This document shows, one piece after another, positions 1 to 10,018 of a DNA stretch of 64,000 nucleotides. Source of the DNA: Polytrichum commune (Eukaryota; Streptophyta; Polytrichopsida; Polytrichales; Polytrichaceae); NCBI GenBank assembly GCA_950295325.1, contig OX485807.1, positions 12,489,001-12,553,000 on the forward strand. The letters are read 5' to 3'. The notes below the pieces were generated by a model. It made no database searches. It saw nothing but the letters and a program-made list of their open reading frames with translations, and was not told the origin of the DNA. Made by a program: the position numbers and the translations under genes. Numbering within the stretch: the first letter of the stretch is position 1; the number at the start of each line of letters is the position of its first letter.

Positions 1-1894
1 CTCCATCCATGAACCTAACATCTTGGGAGTTAGATGGTCCCGGATCCGTTGGAGGCGCTTGTCTCCCGTTACTACCATTAGGTGGAACTCCTTGTCTATT
101 TTGTATTGGAATGTAACCGGTTGTAGTTTGCAAGCCCGCCGGTGGATGAAAAGTTTGCCTAGCATTACTATGGTCATAGTATAAGTTAGGTGGCCTAAGT
201 TCATTGGCCGGTACTCCTTGTGGCCTAGCACCTCGCATATTATCCCTTGCTTGTTGTTGTGGATTAGCCACCGGGTAAGGGACATTAATTATTTTGTCCG
301 GTTGGCGACACGTATCCGAGGGATGACTTCCTCCACAATTGCTACAATTAAACTCTTGACCTTCGGACCAACATTGTCCTTGAGCGTGCCACCTTCCACA
401 AAAGGGATGAAATTCCTTCTTCTCTAAATTTTGGCCACCTTGCCCTCTAGGTTGTGGTCCTCTATTGCTTCCATTTCCATAGTGAGGTGGCGCTTGACCT
501 CGTTGATTTTGTTGAGGTGGGTTACCGTTTCCTCTTTGGTCACGGTTTTGTCCACTTCTACAAAATTGACGCGTGTGGCCCGGTTGGCCACATTGGACAC
601 ACCATAATCCGGAAGAATGCCTACCCGACTCAACCGGGGGTGGAGGCCCCGGTTGTTGACTCCGGATCATTAATGACATTTGATCCGTGAGGCTTTGCAT
701 TTGTTTTATCATAGCCTCTTGGAATCCTAGTTGGCTAGCACCTAGTCTTCTCTCAACCTCCTCCAAGTGTGGATCCGTTCTAGGGGCCGGTAGTGCCAAA
801 AGAGGTGCCGGTTCCCTAACCGCTAAAGGTCGGGGACCGGTGTCCACAATGGCATATGGAATTTGGTTCTCATACTTAGCGGGTTCTACCGCTACCACCC
901 TAGGGCGTATGGGGATGAATTGTGGGATCAATTCATCCTCCCTTCTCCATAGCCTTTCGTGATCTTTATCCAAGTTTTCAATATATCTAGCCGCACGCTT
1001 GGCATCCGCCAAGGTCAAGGGATTCCTTTCTAGAACACCCCTAATAGTTCCGGACTTAAAAAACCCTTGAATGAAAAATTGCTTTAGCGTGTCGTCGTTG
1101 AGCATGGTACCCACAAATCTAGTGCACACTAAATCAAACCTCCTAATGTAAGCCGAAATTTCTTCCTCCCTTCCTTGCTTCAATGACGACAATGCCCTTA
1201 ATGCGGTACTTTGACCCACTTCCGGCCTAAATTCGTTAAGAAACTCCCTTTGTAATTGTTCCCATCCCCTAAAATGTCCCTCGGCATGATCCCGATACCA
1301 TTCATAGGCTTCCCCCTCTAGAGTGGTAGGAAACCACACTAACCAATAACCCGGGTCGGTTATGAGGAAGCTAGCCAACCGTTCGATATACCGTTCCATG
1401 TGCCGAGAGGGGTCCTCATCCTTGGTCCCATAAAATTTAGGGAGATGAGATGGCATATCCATCGCCGCTAAATTTTGTGGAACCACAATTGGTAGGCCTC
1501 TTGGCCTAACCAATGGGTCTATTGGAGGTATAGGAGGTATGGGCGGAATTGGGGGTATGGGTGGTGGATCCATCCCCCGTTCCTCGGCCATGGTGACCGG
1601 TGAACTATTCAACAATCCCCTATCAACTTCTACCGGGAATTCTTCTCTAAGTGTATAATTTTCCGAAGAAGTTTCACCACTCAATTTGGAGGGAGTGATC
1701 TCCTCTTCAAGTTGAGCTCCAAGTTCTAAGGTGTCTAGAATTGACCTAGTCCTAGGTTCGACGTTCAAACAACTCTCTATTCTAACATTATCTTGTTCTA
1801 ATCTATCACTGATTTTAGAGGACCGCCTCTTTCGAGTAGATTTCTCTAGTCCTACTATCAAACTTGGTTTTTGTGAGCGAGTCCTACCTTGCAT
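1..1894 (-). CDS. gag: gag-pol polyprotein of the left array copy, 5' part (cut by window edge)
   Basis: This is a second copy of the gag start, identical as far as I compared to 8125-10018. It begins at 1894 and leaves the window at residue about 631. It covers the N-terminal region, the Gag core and both zinc knuckles; protease and the rest lie outside. It shares the LTR at 2804-4398 with the complete unit to its right, so the two copies form a tandem array with a period of 8124 bp. The frame is open throughout the visible part. Confidence 0.9.
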   Translation of the reverse strand, partial: MQGRTRSQKPSLIVGLEKSTRKRRSSKISDRLEQDNVRIESCLNVEPRTRSILDTLELGAQLEEEITPSKLSGETSSENYTLREEFPVEVDRGLLNSSPVTMAEERGMDPPPIPPIPPIPPIPPIDPLVRPRGLPIVVPQNLAAMDMPSHLPKFYGTKDEDPSRHMERYIERLASFLITDPGYWLVWFPTTLEGEAYEWYRDHAEGHFRGWEQLQREFLNEFRPEVGQSTALRALSSLKQGREEEISAYIRRFDLVCTRFVGTMLNDDTLKQFFIQGFFKSGTIRGVLERNPLTLADAKRAARYIENLDKDHERLWRREDELIPQFIPIRPRVVAVEPAKYENQIPYAIVDTGPRPLAVREPAPLLALPAPRTDPHLEEVERRLGASQLGFQEAMIKQMQSLTDQMSLMIRSQQPGPPPPVESGRHSSGLWCVQCGQPGHTRQFCRSGQNRDQRGNGNPPQQNQRGQAPPHYGNGSNRGPQPRGQGGQNLEKKEFHPFCGRWHAQGQCWSEGQEFNCSNCGGSHPSDTCRQPDKIINVPYPVANPQQQARDNMRGARPQGVPANELRPPNLYYDHSNARQTFHPPAGLQTTTGYIPIQNRQGVPPNGSNGRQAPPTDPGPSNSQDVRFMDG

Positions 1895-2803
1895 TCCATA
1901 AGAATCGATCGACCCTCACTTGACCACACATAATCCTAGCAATTCCCCTCTTAATATTTTCACTTGTCTTGGTGTGGTTATAATTTTTTTAGGAGGTGAG
2001 GAAAAGAACCTGCAAGCCCACTTAGGTGAAAGAATCCCAATAGGGGATAGGCATGTTCATGTTAATTTTTTGGTTAAGTCGGAGCATCACCTCCGCACCT
2101 TCCCGCAAATTAACACTCACCACAATACCGATTGTGAGGGGGTGACCTTCCGAGTAGATTATGTTAAAAGTCGAGGCTTCACCCTTCAACTTCTCACACC
2201 ATCCACAATTCGGGAATTACCCTCTACGACGGATAACAACAATTACGAGTACAAAAGGCATTCCTTAATTAGTTAATGAGTTCACTTTGAAGAAATAAAC
2301 ATACCTTGAGCAATCGCATCCCCCTGTGAGTTAGCACTCCCCTCAATCGTGACTCAATGTAACAACACCATAAACTTTGTGAAATATTAATTTAATCTAG
2401 AGCATGAAATGACAACTCCCAAAACTTTGAGACTCACCCCGAGGTGAGTGTCAAAGTTCAATGTCCTAAGGTGAATTTACCCTCTAATGTTTTAATGAGC
2501 TACTCGGTTATAGGTTCCTTTTAAGTTCTTAGCAAATCCCCAAAAAGGTTGAGGACGTACCTTCGCCGCGCTCCTTCCTCAAAAATGAATTTGCGTAATT
2601 GACAATGCAATTCATTCCAAGGAATAGTTGAAATACAATGAATTCAAATGTAACCCAAAGAGAGAATACTTACCGAGTTTCGGGTGCTCCTTCCCTTCTC
2701 TCAAGTTTGTGTCTCCAATTTTTCCTAGTTGCCTCCAAGTCTCCTAGTCGCCTCCAAGTCTTGTAACTACCTTCCGCTTCGCTCCCGGCAGACGCACCAA
2801 TTA
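1895..2803 (-). other. Untranslated leader of the left array copy
   Basis: This is the 909-bp stretch between the shared LTR and the left gag start, matching 10019-10927. It holds no convincing coding frame on the sense strand. The primer-binding-like sequence sits next to the LTR at about 2780-2799. A 118-codon plus-strand frame (1920-2276) runs antisense through it and is most likely fortuitous. Confidence 0.8.
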
Positions 2804-2942
2804 TGTGAGGCCAAACCCCCCACCCTTAAGCGTCCGTAGTCCGAGTAGTGGGTTTGGGCTCACATTCTTCCGCGGTATTGGATTTGGACTTGGATGAGTC
2901 CATAGTGCAAGGTTCACCCTTCAAGTGGTCTTGGATTTAACT

Positions 2943-3132
2943 AGCTCCTTCATAAACCCAGCTCCTTCATAAACCCAGCTTCTTAGCTTCTAACTAAACA
3001 AACCCAGCTCCTTCATAAACCCAGGTCCTTCATGAACCCAGCTCCTTAGCTTCTAACTAAACAAACCCAGCTCTTTACTTTCTAACTAAACAAACCCAGC
3101 TCCTTCATAAACCCAGCTCCTTCATGAACCCA
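2943..3132. repeat. 17-bp-unit minisatellite inside the LTR
   Basis: Imperfect repeats of AACCCAGCTCCTTCATA alternate with a longer spacer containing TTCTAACTAAACA. The same block is at 11067-11256 in the other LTR. Such blocks are common in LTR U3 regions and may vary in copy number; no role is shown here. Confidence 0.85.
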
Positions 3133-3640
3133 CAACTTTGTAGTTGTAATCCCCAACTACCTCACTAATTATTCAAGCCCTTAACTAATCTTCCTACCTA
3201 ATTTCCCTAATTCTACTAACAACCCCTTTCTAATCACACAATTCTTCTCTAATCCTAAAATCCTAAAATCCTAGAGAGGAGAGGGGGAGAGAGAATTTCC
3301 TAACTTCACTAAGACTAACTAATCCACACAAGTATATTTTTGCACTCATCACAACATCAAGTGCTCAACTCTTAAACATGGAACTTACAACCACGTGTAT
3401 TCAAAACATGAACTTTAAGTACCACAAATTGGAATCATGAATTAACTTTAAAATCCTTCACGTCAACACTAATTCTACCAAGAGGTCAAGCCCTCTTCAA
3501 GGCTAACAAGCCTTGGCTCTCAAACTAAAAACTAAGCACACACATGTGCTCCAATATGGCTTCCCACACCCACACTTATAACTCGTGGGGTGCCTTGGAG
3601 CACAAAGGAAAGAGAGGATGAGTGAGGGAAGAATGAGGGA

Positions 3641-3648
3641 TTATATAG
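3641..3648 (-). promoter_or_regulatory. TATA box of the LTR promoter (left LTR)
   Basis: The minus strand reads CTATATAA here, followed downstream by TCCCTCATTC. Its location about 760 bp into the LTR on the sense strand suits a U3/R boundary shortly after it. The identical site in the other LTR is at 11765-11772. Confidence 0.6.
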
Positions 3649-3780
3649 TAAGCTTGAGGGGGTGAGCACCCTCAAGGCTCACGATAAGCCCTTGAGATTT
3701 CCTCCTACTTAGTAGGCGCCAATCCTATCTTCTAAGTCTTCCTCCCTCAAATGATCAACAAGGATCCTAATTCGAACATT

Positions 3781-3880
3781 TAACTAGCCTTGGCTTTCTA
3801 CCTACCACACTTTACCAAACTTGGGATGCTTAACTAGCCTTGGCTTTCTACCTACCACACTTTACCAAACTTGGGATGCT
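3781..3880. repeat. 50-bp direct duplication inside the LTR
   Basis: Two adjacent 50-bp units, both starting TAACTAGCCTTGGC, follow each other at 3781 and 3831. The pair recurs at 11905-12004 in the other LTR. On the sense (minus) strand it lies upstream of the TATA box, so it is a candidate U3 enhancer duplication; that role is inferred. Confidence 0.85.
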
Positions 3881-4398
3881 TCAACCCAAACTTAGCCTCC
3901 TTCGCTTTCCGCCGCCATAACTTTCTCCCCTTACTTTCCCAAATCGTCGCTCACCACTTAATTCAAACCACGATGCTTAACTCGTGATTTGATTGGTGCT
4001 TTGAGAATTTGCTTATCCTCCACCTTGCATTCTTCCTTGGGCCTCCCCCATTAAGTGGCCATGATGAGGTGGTCCACTTGTGCGCTCCATGTGATCCTCC
4101 ATTCATCCCAATTCGAATGCACTTGCCTCTTGAGTCACTTTGGTTGTCTCCATCCATTTGTACTAGCCTACTCACTAACTACTCAATCCAAGTTCTCCTT
4201 ACCTATCCTCATTCACTCAAATCCTTCCGAAGGTAAAAACACAATAACAACTCACATCCTAGCCTCTTACAACATGGTACTTCTAAGACTAACATTTCAC
4301 TCTTTTTATATTTTTGTGAAGTAACATGCTACTTCAAAGTGCATCAACTAACGTTTCAAGGGTCTAAGACTAAATGTGGGCACCCTTTTGGGCTCACA

Positions 4399-4459
4399 TA
4401 ATTGGCGACCATCGGGGGATGAATCCAAACATCTCTTGCTCCAAGGGTAAGTTGCCTAG
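4399..4459 (-). other. Short pol-to-3'LTR spacer without a recognisable polypurine tract
   Basis: Only 61 nt separate the gag-pol stop from the 3' LTR. On the sense strand this spacer ends in GATGGTCGCCAATTA and contains CCCCC rather than a purine run, so the usual plus-strand primer site is not visible. Read on the plus strand it begins TAATTGGCGACCATCGGGGG, which looks more like a primer-binding site than a polypurine tract. Confidence 0.55.
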
Positions 4460-7400
4460 TCAAGCTCGGTACTCCTTACATCTACTTCCCGATGTACGGG
4501 TAGGAAAGAGCTCACCATTCAACGTTTCCAATTGAATTGAATTATTAGGAAAGACCTCATAGACAAGGTAAGGTCCTAACCATACCGCATTGAATTTCGC
4601 CGGAAATTCAAGCTTTCGTGCGTCTTGAATCATGACCATCATTCCCGGTGTTAGGGCCCTTCTCTTATGTCGTTTGTCGAAAGTAATATTTCTCCTTCTT
4701 TGGATTGCCTCAATATGTTGAGCCGCCATTCTCTTCCCTTCGTCAAGTGCTTCCAAATCGGTTAGTCGATTTCGTAAGGATTGACTTTCGGTAAGTCTCG
4801 TACTCACGGCCACCCTAAGTGACTCGACTTCATATTCGATTGGTAGTGTCGCTTCAAGACCATAGACTAAGGAAAATGGTGTAGCACGCGTAGTTACCTT
4901 ATAGGTTGTACGGTATGCCCAAAGTGCCGCCGTTAGTTTCGTATCCCAATCCCGCTTCGAGTCTATAACCGTCTTGCGTAGTATACTCACCAAAATTCCG
5001 TTAACCCTTTCCGTTTGTCCATTGGTTTGTGGGTGGTAGGGAGTAGTCTTCCGGTGATCAATTTTAAATTTCTCTGTCATCTCTCGAATCAAGTCATTCA
5101 AAAAGTGAGTACCCCTATCGCTTACTAGGATCTTCGGCACCCCGAACCGCGAAATTATGTTTTCGTACATAAATGTTGCCGCGTGTTCCGCCGTGTCGGT
5201 CTTCACCGCTTTGGCTTCCGCCCACTTGGTGAGGTACTCGGTTGCCACCACAATATATTTCATTCCTTTTGAAGATTGGGGATGGACCTCACCCACATAG
5301 TCGATGCCCCATTTTTCGAAAGGAATTAAGGGTAATGATACATGTAAAGGCATCTCCATTCTAAGGTCGTCTCGGGCATACCGTTGGCAAGCGTCGCATT
5401 TCCTTACATAGTCATGGGCGTCCTTAAATAGTGTAGGCCAAAAGTAGCCCGCTCTAAGTATTTTTTGCCCGGTGAGTTGACCCGAGAAGTGACCGCCGCA
5501 AGCGCTATCGTGGCAAGCGATTAAAATCGCTTCAACCTCCGTTTTTGACACGCATCGTCGTAAAATACCATCGGACCCCCTTCTAAACAACCTATGGCCC
5601 ACTACAACAAATTGCCTACTATTTACCCTCACCTTCCTTCTCTCTTCTTTTGTCCACTCTTTGGGCAACTTGTGGGTTGTTAGAAATTCCACTATGCCCG
5701 CATACCACTCCGGTGTAGAAGTGACCACAAAGAGGCTATCATCTACTAACATATCATTTACCGGATTTTTTCCTATCTCCTCCGACAACCTAGACAAGTG
5801 GTCCGCTTGTAAATGCATACGACCCGGTTTATATTCCACCGTGTAGTCGAATTCTTCTAATAACAAAACCCACCTAGCTAACCTACCACTTAACTCCGCC
5901 TTGTTAATTAGATACTTGATAGCCATGTGGTCAACAAAAAATACAACCGGGTTGCACATGAGGTAATGCCTAAACTTTTTAACGGAAAACACCATGGCTA
6001 GGCACTCCCTCTCCGTTGTAGAGTAGTTTCTTTCGGCGGGGGTCAATTGCTTACTCGCATAAGCTATAGGTTGATCCTTCTCTTTTTCTCCCGTTGCTTG
6101 ACAAAGCGCACTCCCTATTGCCACATTACTAGCATCACAATAGACGTGAAAAGGTTTACCCCAATTGGGTGGTATCAACACCGGATAGGTGCTCAACCTA
6201 TCCCGCAATTCCTCAAAGGCTTTTTGACAAGCATCCGTCCACTCGAATTTGACATCCTTTTTGAGCAAATGGGTAATGGGCACCGCTATCTTTGAAAAAT
6301 TAGGAATAAGTTCCCGGTACCATCCCACATGTCCTAACAACTTAGAGATCCCCTTGGAATTGGTTGGAGTTGCCAAGTCGCTTATGGCCGCAATCTTATC
6401 CGGATCGGGTTCTCTACCTTTCTCACTAACAACATAACCCAACAACACTCCCTTATTCACTCCCAAAAATGTCTTATCCGGGTTCAATGCTAACCTCATC
6501 TTCCTACACCTAACCAATGCCTCCCTAACACAATGTAGGTGATCATCCACATACCGCCAATCCGCTTCCGACACATGTGCTTGCTCCTCTTTGTTCCGAT
6601 ACCAATCGGAAGGCACATTGGGGTAATCTTTCACATCTTGACCTACAACTATCCCCGTAGACGTGGTCTTGAAATGTAAAGGCTCCTCCAATTTCGATGA
6701 CTCAATAATCACATCCTCCTCTTGAGTCCCATCTACATGAATTAAACTAACCTCACCCTCTTCCACGTCATCTACCCAAGGTGTTAACCCACCGCTAACC
6801 CACTCTTCCTCGGTGAGCACCTCACATGGCTCCAACAATGAGCCCTCTCCTAAACTAACACTAGGAAATTCACTCCCTAAGCCTACTTGGTGAAATGTAA
6901 CCATTACATCAACCTCGGACTCGGGGTACTCCCTTAGCCATTGGGCATAATCCCCATTATCCCCATAATTGTAAAAATTAGGACCTAGACTTCCCGAGCC
7001 CGAATCTATAACAACCCTTTGACCTTCGGGATGGACGACTCCCACCAATGCCTTGCCAATCTCATTCTCGTTTAAGTCATCAATTTCCTTCTCCAATGGC
7101 AAATACATCTCCTTCTTCATCCATCCTTCTAATGAACCAATGGACACTATGACCCTATTACCCTCCGGACCATAAGTGATGGATGGTTTAGGTCCACCCC
7201 AATTGACCATAGCATTCGCCATCCGCAACCAAGGCCTACCTAGCAAAATGGGGAAGGTGTCCTTGTTGGAGTGCATTTTAATGACATGGAAGGTGACCAA
7301 GTACTCCTCACCTCCCGTAGTCATTCTACAATCCTTGATCATCCCCAAAGGCGTAGTCGAACTTTGATTTGCCATATTTATGACCAAAGGTGAAGGCCCC

Positions 7401-10018
7401 GTGAGTCCAAGTCCCAATTTTTTCATAGTATCCTCCGGTAGTATATTTAGACTACTCCCTCCGTCGACTAGCACATTAGGAACCACCTTATCTACTATAA
7501 CAACTTCTATTTCTATAGCTTTCACGTCTCTTCCACCTTGTGATTGGATCCTAGCGGCTATTTTAGCTTTCACCTTCCTCATCCTCTTGTGTACCGGCAT
7601 TCCCTCCTTTAATGTTTTCCTTGCCGTGGGTGAAATTTCCAATAGTTGGCCGAAAGTAATATCCGCCTTGAGTGTACTAAGGTCCGCCCACAAGTCGTAC
7701 CTGGTAGATCTTTCCACCTTAGAATTACCCACTACGTCGAATTTGTCTACGGGAATCCCCGGTCCTTCCCATTCACCCACATCGCTATTATCCAAGTCAT
7801 GTACCGCATTAGTCCTCTCCCTATATTGTAAAATTATATTTTCCCTCTCCACATCCTTAGTAGCTCTTCTAGCTACCCTATCCAACTCGGAGAGATTAAT
7901 CTCTTCATCCGAAGAGTAATTTCCTTGCTCTCCTATTCCTACCTCCAACGAGGCATCCCCTCTCCTAGCCCTAGTAGTTACCGCTAGTGCAGGTGCTTCT
8001 TCAACCACACCCTTACCCTTCACTAACTCATATGTAATAGCATTGGTGTGAGGAGGCCATTGATTTTGCTCCTCTCCAATTCTCGTTGGGAGAGGAAGCA
8101 TGTCATCACATGTGGCCTCCAACACTCCATCCATGAACCTAACATCTTGGGAGTTAGATGGTCCCGGATCCGTTGGAGGCGCTTGTCTCCCGTTACTACC
8201 ATTAGGTGGAACTCCTTGTCTATTTTGTATTGGAATGTAACCGGTTGTAGTTTGCAAGCCCGCCGGTGGATGAAAAGTTTGCCTAGCATTACTATGGTCA
8301 TAGTATAAGTTAGGTGGCCTAAGTTCATTGGCCGGTACTCCTTGTGGCCTAGCACCTCGCATATTATCCCTTGCTTGTTGTTGTGGATTAGCCACCGGGT
8401 AAGGGACATTAATTATTTTGTCCGGTTGGCGACACGTATCCGAGGGATGACTTCCTCCACAATTGCTACAATTAAACTCTTGACCTTCGGACCAACATTG
8501 TCCTTGAGCGTGCCACCTTCCACAAAAGGGATGAAATTCCTTCTTCTCTAAATTTTGGCCACCTTGCCCTCTAGGTTGTGGTCCTCTATTGCTTCCATTT
8601 CCATAGTGAGGTGGCGCTTGACCTCGTTGATTTTGTTGAGGTGGGTTACCGTTTCCTCTTTGGTCACGGTTTTGTCCACTTCTACAAAATTGACGCGTGT
8701 GGCCCGGTTGGCCACATTGGACACACCATAATCCGGAAGAATGCCTACCCGACTCAACCGGGGGTGGAGGCCCCGGTTGTTGACTCCGGATCATTAATGA
8801 CATTTGATCCGTGAGGCTTTGCATTTGTTTTATCATAGCCTCTTGGAATCCTAGTTGGCTAGCACCTAGTCTTCTCTCAACCTCCTCCAAGTGTGGATCC
8901 GTTCTAGGGGCCGGTAGTGCCAAAAGAGGTGCCGGTTCCCTAACCGCTAAAGGTCGGGGACCGGTGTCCACAATGGCATATGGAATTTGGTTCTCATACT
9001 TAGCGGGTTCTACCGCTACCACCCTAGGGCGTATGGGGATGAATTGTGGGATCAATTCATCCTCCCTTCTCCATAGCCTTTCGTGATCTTTATCCAAGTT
9101 TTCAATATATCTAGCCGCACGCTTGGCATCCGCCAAGGTCAAGGGATTCCTTTCTAGAACACCCCTAATAGTTCCGGACTTAAAAAACCCTTGAATGAAA
9201 AATTGCTTTAGCGTGTCGTCGTTGAGCATGGTACCCACAAATCTAGTGCACACTAAATCAAACCTCCTAATGTAAGCCGAAATTTCTTCCTCCCTTCCTT
9301 GCTTCAATGACGACAATGCCCTTAATGCGGTACTTTGACCCACTTCCGGCCTAAATTCGTTAAGAAACTCCCTTTGTAATTGTTCCCATCCCCTAAAATG
9401 TCCCTCGGCATGATCCCGATACCATTCATAGGCTTCCCCCTCTAGAGTGGTAGGAAACCACACTAACCAATAACCCGGGTCGGTTATGAGGAAGCTAGCC
9501 AACCGTTCGATATACCGTTCCATGTGCCGAGAGGGGTCCTCATCCTTGGTCCCATAAAATTTAGGGAGATGAGATGGCATATCCATCGCCGCTAAATTTT
9601 GTGGAACCACAATTGGTAGGCCTCTTGGCCTAACCAATGGGTCTATTGGAGGTATAGGAGGTATGGGCGGAATTGGGGGTATGGGTGGTGGATCCATCCC
9701 CCGTTCCTCGGCCATGGTGACCGGTGAACTATTCAACAATCCCCTATCAACTTCTACCGGGAATTCTTCTCTAAGTGTATAATTTTCCGAAGAAGTTTCA
9801 CCACTCAATTTGGAGGGAGTGATCTCCTCTTCAAGTTGAGCTCCAAGTTCTAAGGTGTCTAGAATTGACCTAGTCCTAGGTTCGACGTTCAAACAACTCT
9901 CTATTCTAACATTATCTTGTTCTAATCTATCACTGATTTTAGAGGACCGCCTCTTTCGAGTAGATTTCTCTAGTCCTACTATCAAACTTGGTTTTTGTGA
10001 GCGAGTCCTACCTTGCAT
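4460..10018 (-). CDS. gag-pol: Ty3/Gypsy gag-pol polyprotein, reverse transcriptase internally deleted
   Basis: Single open frame of 1852 codons with Gag and Pol fused in one frame. By residue: a proline/isoleucine repeat (PPIP units) at about 110-126; Gag core at about 150-305; zinc knuckle CX2CX4HX4C at 432-445 and a second CX2CX3HX4C at 517-529; aspartic protease motif VDGGSS at 851-856; remnant of reverse transcriptase from about 1156 (YVDD, then LALNPDK and LLGYVVSEKG); RNase H with YCDAS (D1295), E1338, D1363 and D1406; integrase with H1503, H1510, C1541, C1544 and catalytic D1573, D1634, E1670 (35 residues between the last two); then a GPY-type segment WLGPYLVYEV. The fingers and palm normally found between protease and YVDD are absent, and about 10 residues usually following YVDD are also missing. 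RNase H and integrase look intact. The product could package and integrate only with reverse transcriptase supplied by a relative; that is inference. Confidence 0.93.
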   Translation of the reverse strand: MQGRTRSQKPSLIVGLEKSTRKRRSSKISDRLEQDNVRIESCLNVEPRTRSILDTLELGAQLEEEITPSKLSGETSSENYTLREEFPVEVDRGLLNSSPVTMAEERGMDPPPIPPIPPIPPIPPIDPLVRPRGLPIVVPQNLAAMDMPSHLPKFYGTKDEDPSRHMERYIERLASFLITDPGYWLVWFPTTLEGEAYEWYRDHAEGHFRGWEQLQREFLNEFRPEVGQSTALRALSSLKQGREEEISAYIRRFDLVCTRFVGTMLNDDTLKQFFIQGFFKSGTIRGVLERNPLTLADAKRAARYIENLDKDHERLWRREDELIPQFIPIRPRVVAVEPAKYENQIPYAIVDTGPRPLAVREPAPLLALPAPRTDPHLEEVERRLGASQLGFQEAMIKQMQSLTDQMSLMIRSQQPGPPPPVESGRHSSGLWCVQCGQPGHTRQFCRSGQNRDQRGNGNPPQQNQRGQAPPHYGNGSNRGPQPRGQGGQNLEKKEFHPFCGRWHAQGQCWSEGQEFNCSNCGGSHPSDTCRQPDKIINVPYPVANPQQQARDNMRGARPQGVPANELRPPNLYYDHSNARQTFHPPAGLQTTTGYIPIQNRQGVPPNGSNGRQAPPTDPGPSNSQDVRFMDGVLEATCDDMLPLPTRIGEEQNQWPPHTNAITYELVKGKGVVEEAPALAVTTRARRGDASLEVGIGEQGNYSSDEEINLSELDRVARRATKDVERENIILQYRERTNAVHDLDNSDVGEWEGPGIPVDKFDVVGNSKVERSTRYDLWADLSTLKADITFGQLLEISPTARKTLKEGMPVHKRMRKVKAKIAARIQSQGGRDVKAIEIEVVIVDKVVPNVLVDGGSSLNILPEDTMKKLGLGLTGPSPLVINMANQSSTTPLGMIKDCRMTTGGEEYLVTFHVIKMHSNKDTFPILLGRPWLRMANAMVNWGGPKPSITYGPEGNRVIVSIGSLEGWMKKEMYLPLEKEIDDLNENEIGKALVGVVHPEGQRVVIDSGSGSLGPNFYNYGDNGDYAQWLREYPESEVDVMVTFHQVGLGSEFPSVSLGEGSLLEPCEVLTEEEWVSGGLTPWVDDVEEGEVSLIHVDGTQEEDVIIESSKLEEPLHFKTTSTGIVVGQDVKDYPNVPSDWYRNKEEQAHVSEADWRYVDDHLHCVREALVRCRKMRLALNPDKTFLGVNKGVLLGYVVSEKGREPDPDKIAAISDLATPTNSKGISKLLGHVGWYRELIPNFSKIAVPITHLLKKDVKFEWTDACQKAFEELRDRLSTYPVLIPPNWGKPFHVYCDASNVAIGSALCQATGEKEKDQPIAYASKQLTPAERNYSTTERECLAMVFSVKKFRHYLMCNPVVFFVDHMAIKYLINKAELSGRLARWVLLLEEFDYTVEYKPGRMHLQADHLSRLSEEIGKNPVNDMLVDDSLFVVTSTPEWYAGIVEFLTTHKLPKEWTKEERRKVRVNSRQFVVVGHRLFRRGSDGILRRCVSKTEVEAILIACHDSACGGHFSGQLTGQKILRAGYFWPTLFKDAHDYVRKCDACQRYARDDLRMEMPLHVSLPLIPFEKWGIDYVGEVHPQSSKGMKYIVVATEYLTKWAEAKAVKTDTAEHAATFMYENIISRFGVPKILVSDRGTHFLNDLIREMTEKFKIDHRKTTPYHPQTNGQTERVNGILVSILRKTVIDSKRDWDTKLTAALWAYRTTYKVTTRATPFSLVYGLEATLPIEYEVESLRVAVSTRLTESQSLRNRLTDLEALDEGKRMAAQHIEAIQRRRNITFDKRHKRRALTPGMMVMIQDARKLEFPAKFNAVWLGPYLVYEVFPNNSIQLETLNGELFPTRTSGSRCKEYRA

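Larger units (their letters stand above)
2804..4398 (-). repeat. LTR shared by the two array copies (3' LTR of the complete unit)
   Basis: Boundaries come from the point where 2804-4398 and 10928-12522 stop matching: after GGGCTCACA the left one continues into pol and the right one into unrelated DNA. It serves as the 3' LTR of the unit to the right and the 5' LTR of the copy to the left. It contains a 17-bp-unit minisatellite, a 50-bp direct duplication and a minus-strand TATA box. Both internal junctions read TAATTGG when followed outward from the LTR. Confidence 0.93.

Noticed and set aside
1-2276. Plus-strand frames (218-427, 454-690, 687-962 and the same at 8342-9086) opposite gag
   Set aside because: They are antisense shadows of the gag-pol frame, with no recognisable domains.
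7380-7919. 179-codon plus-strand frame
   Set aside because: It lies wholly antisense to the protease region of gag-pol and its serine/leucine-rich translation reflects the opposite strand.
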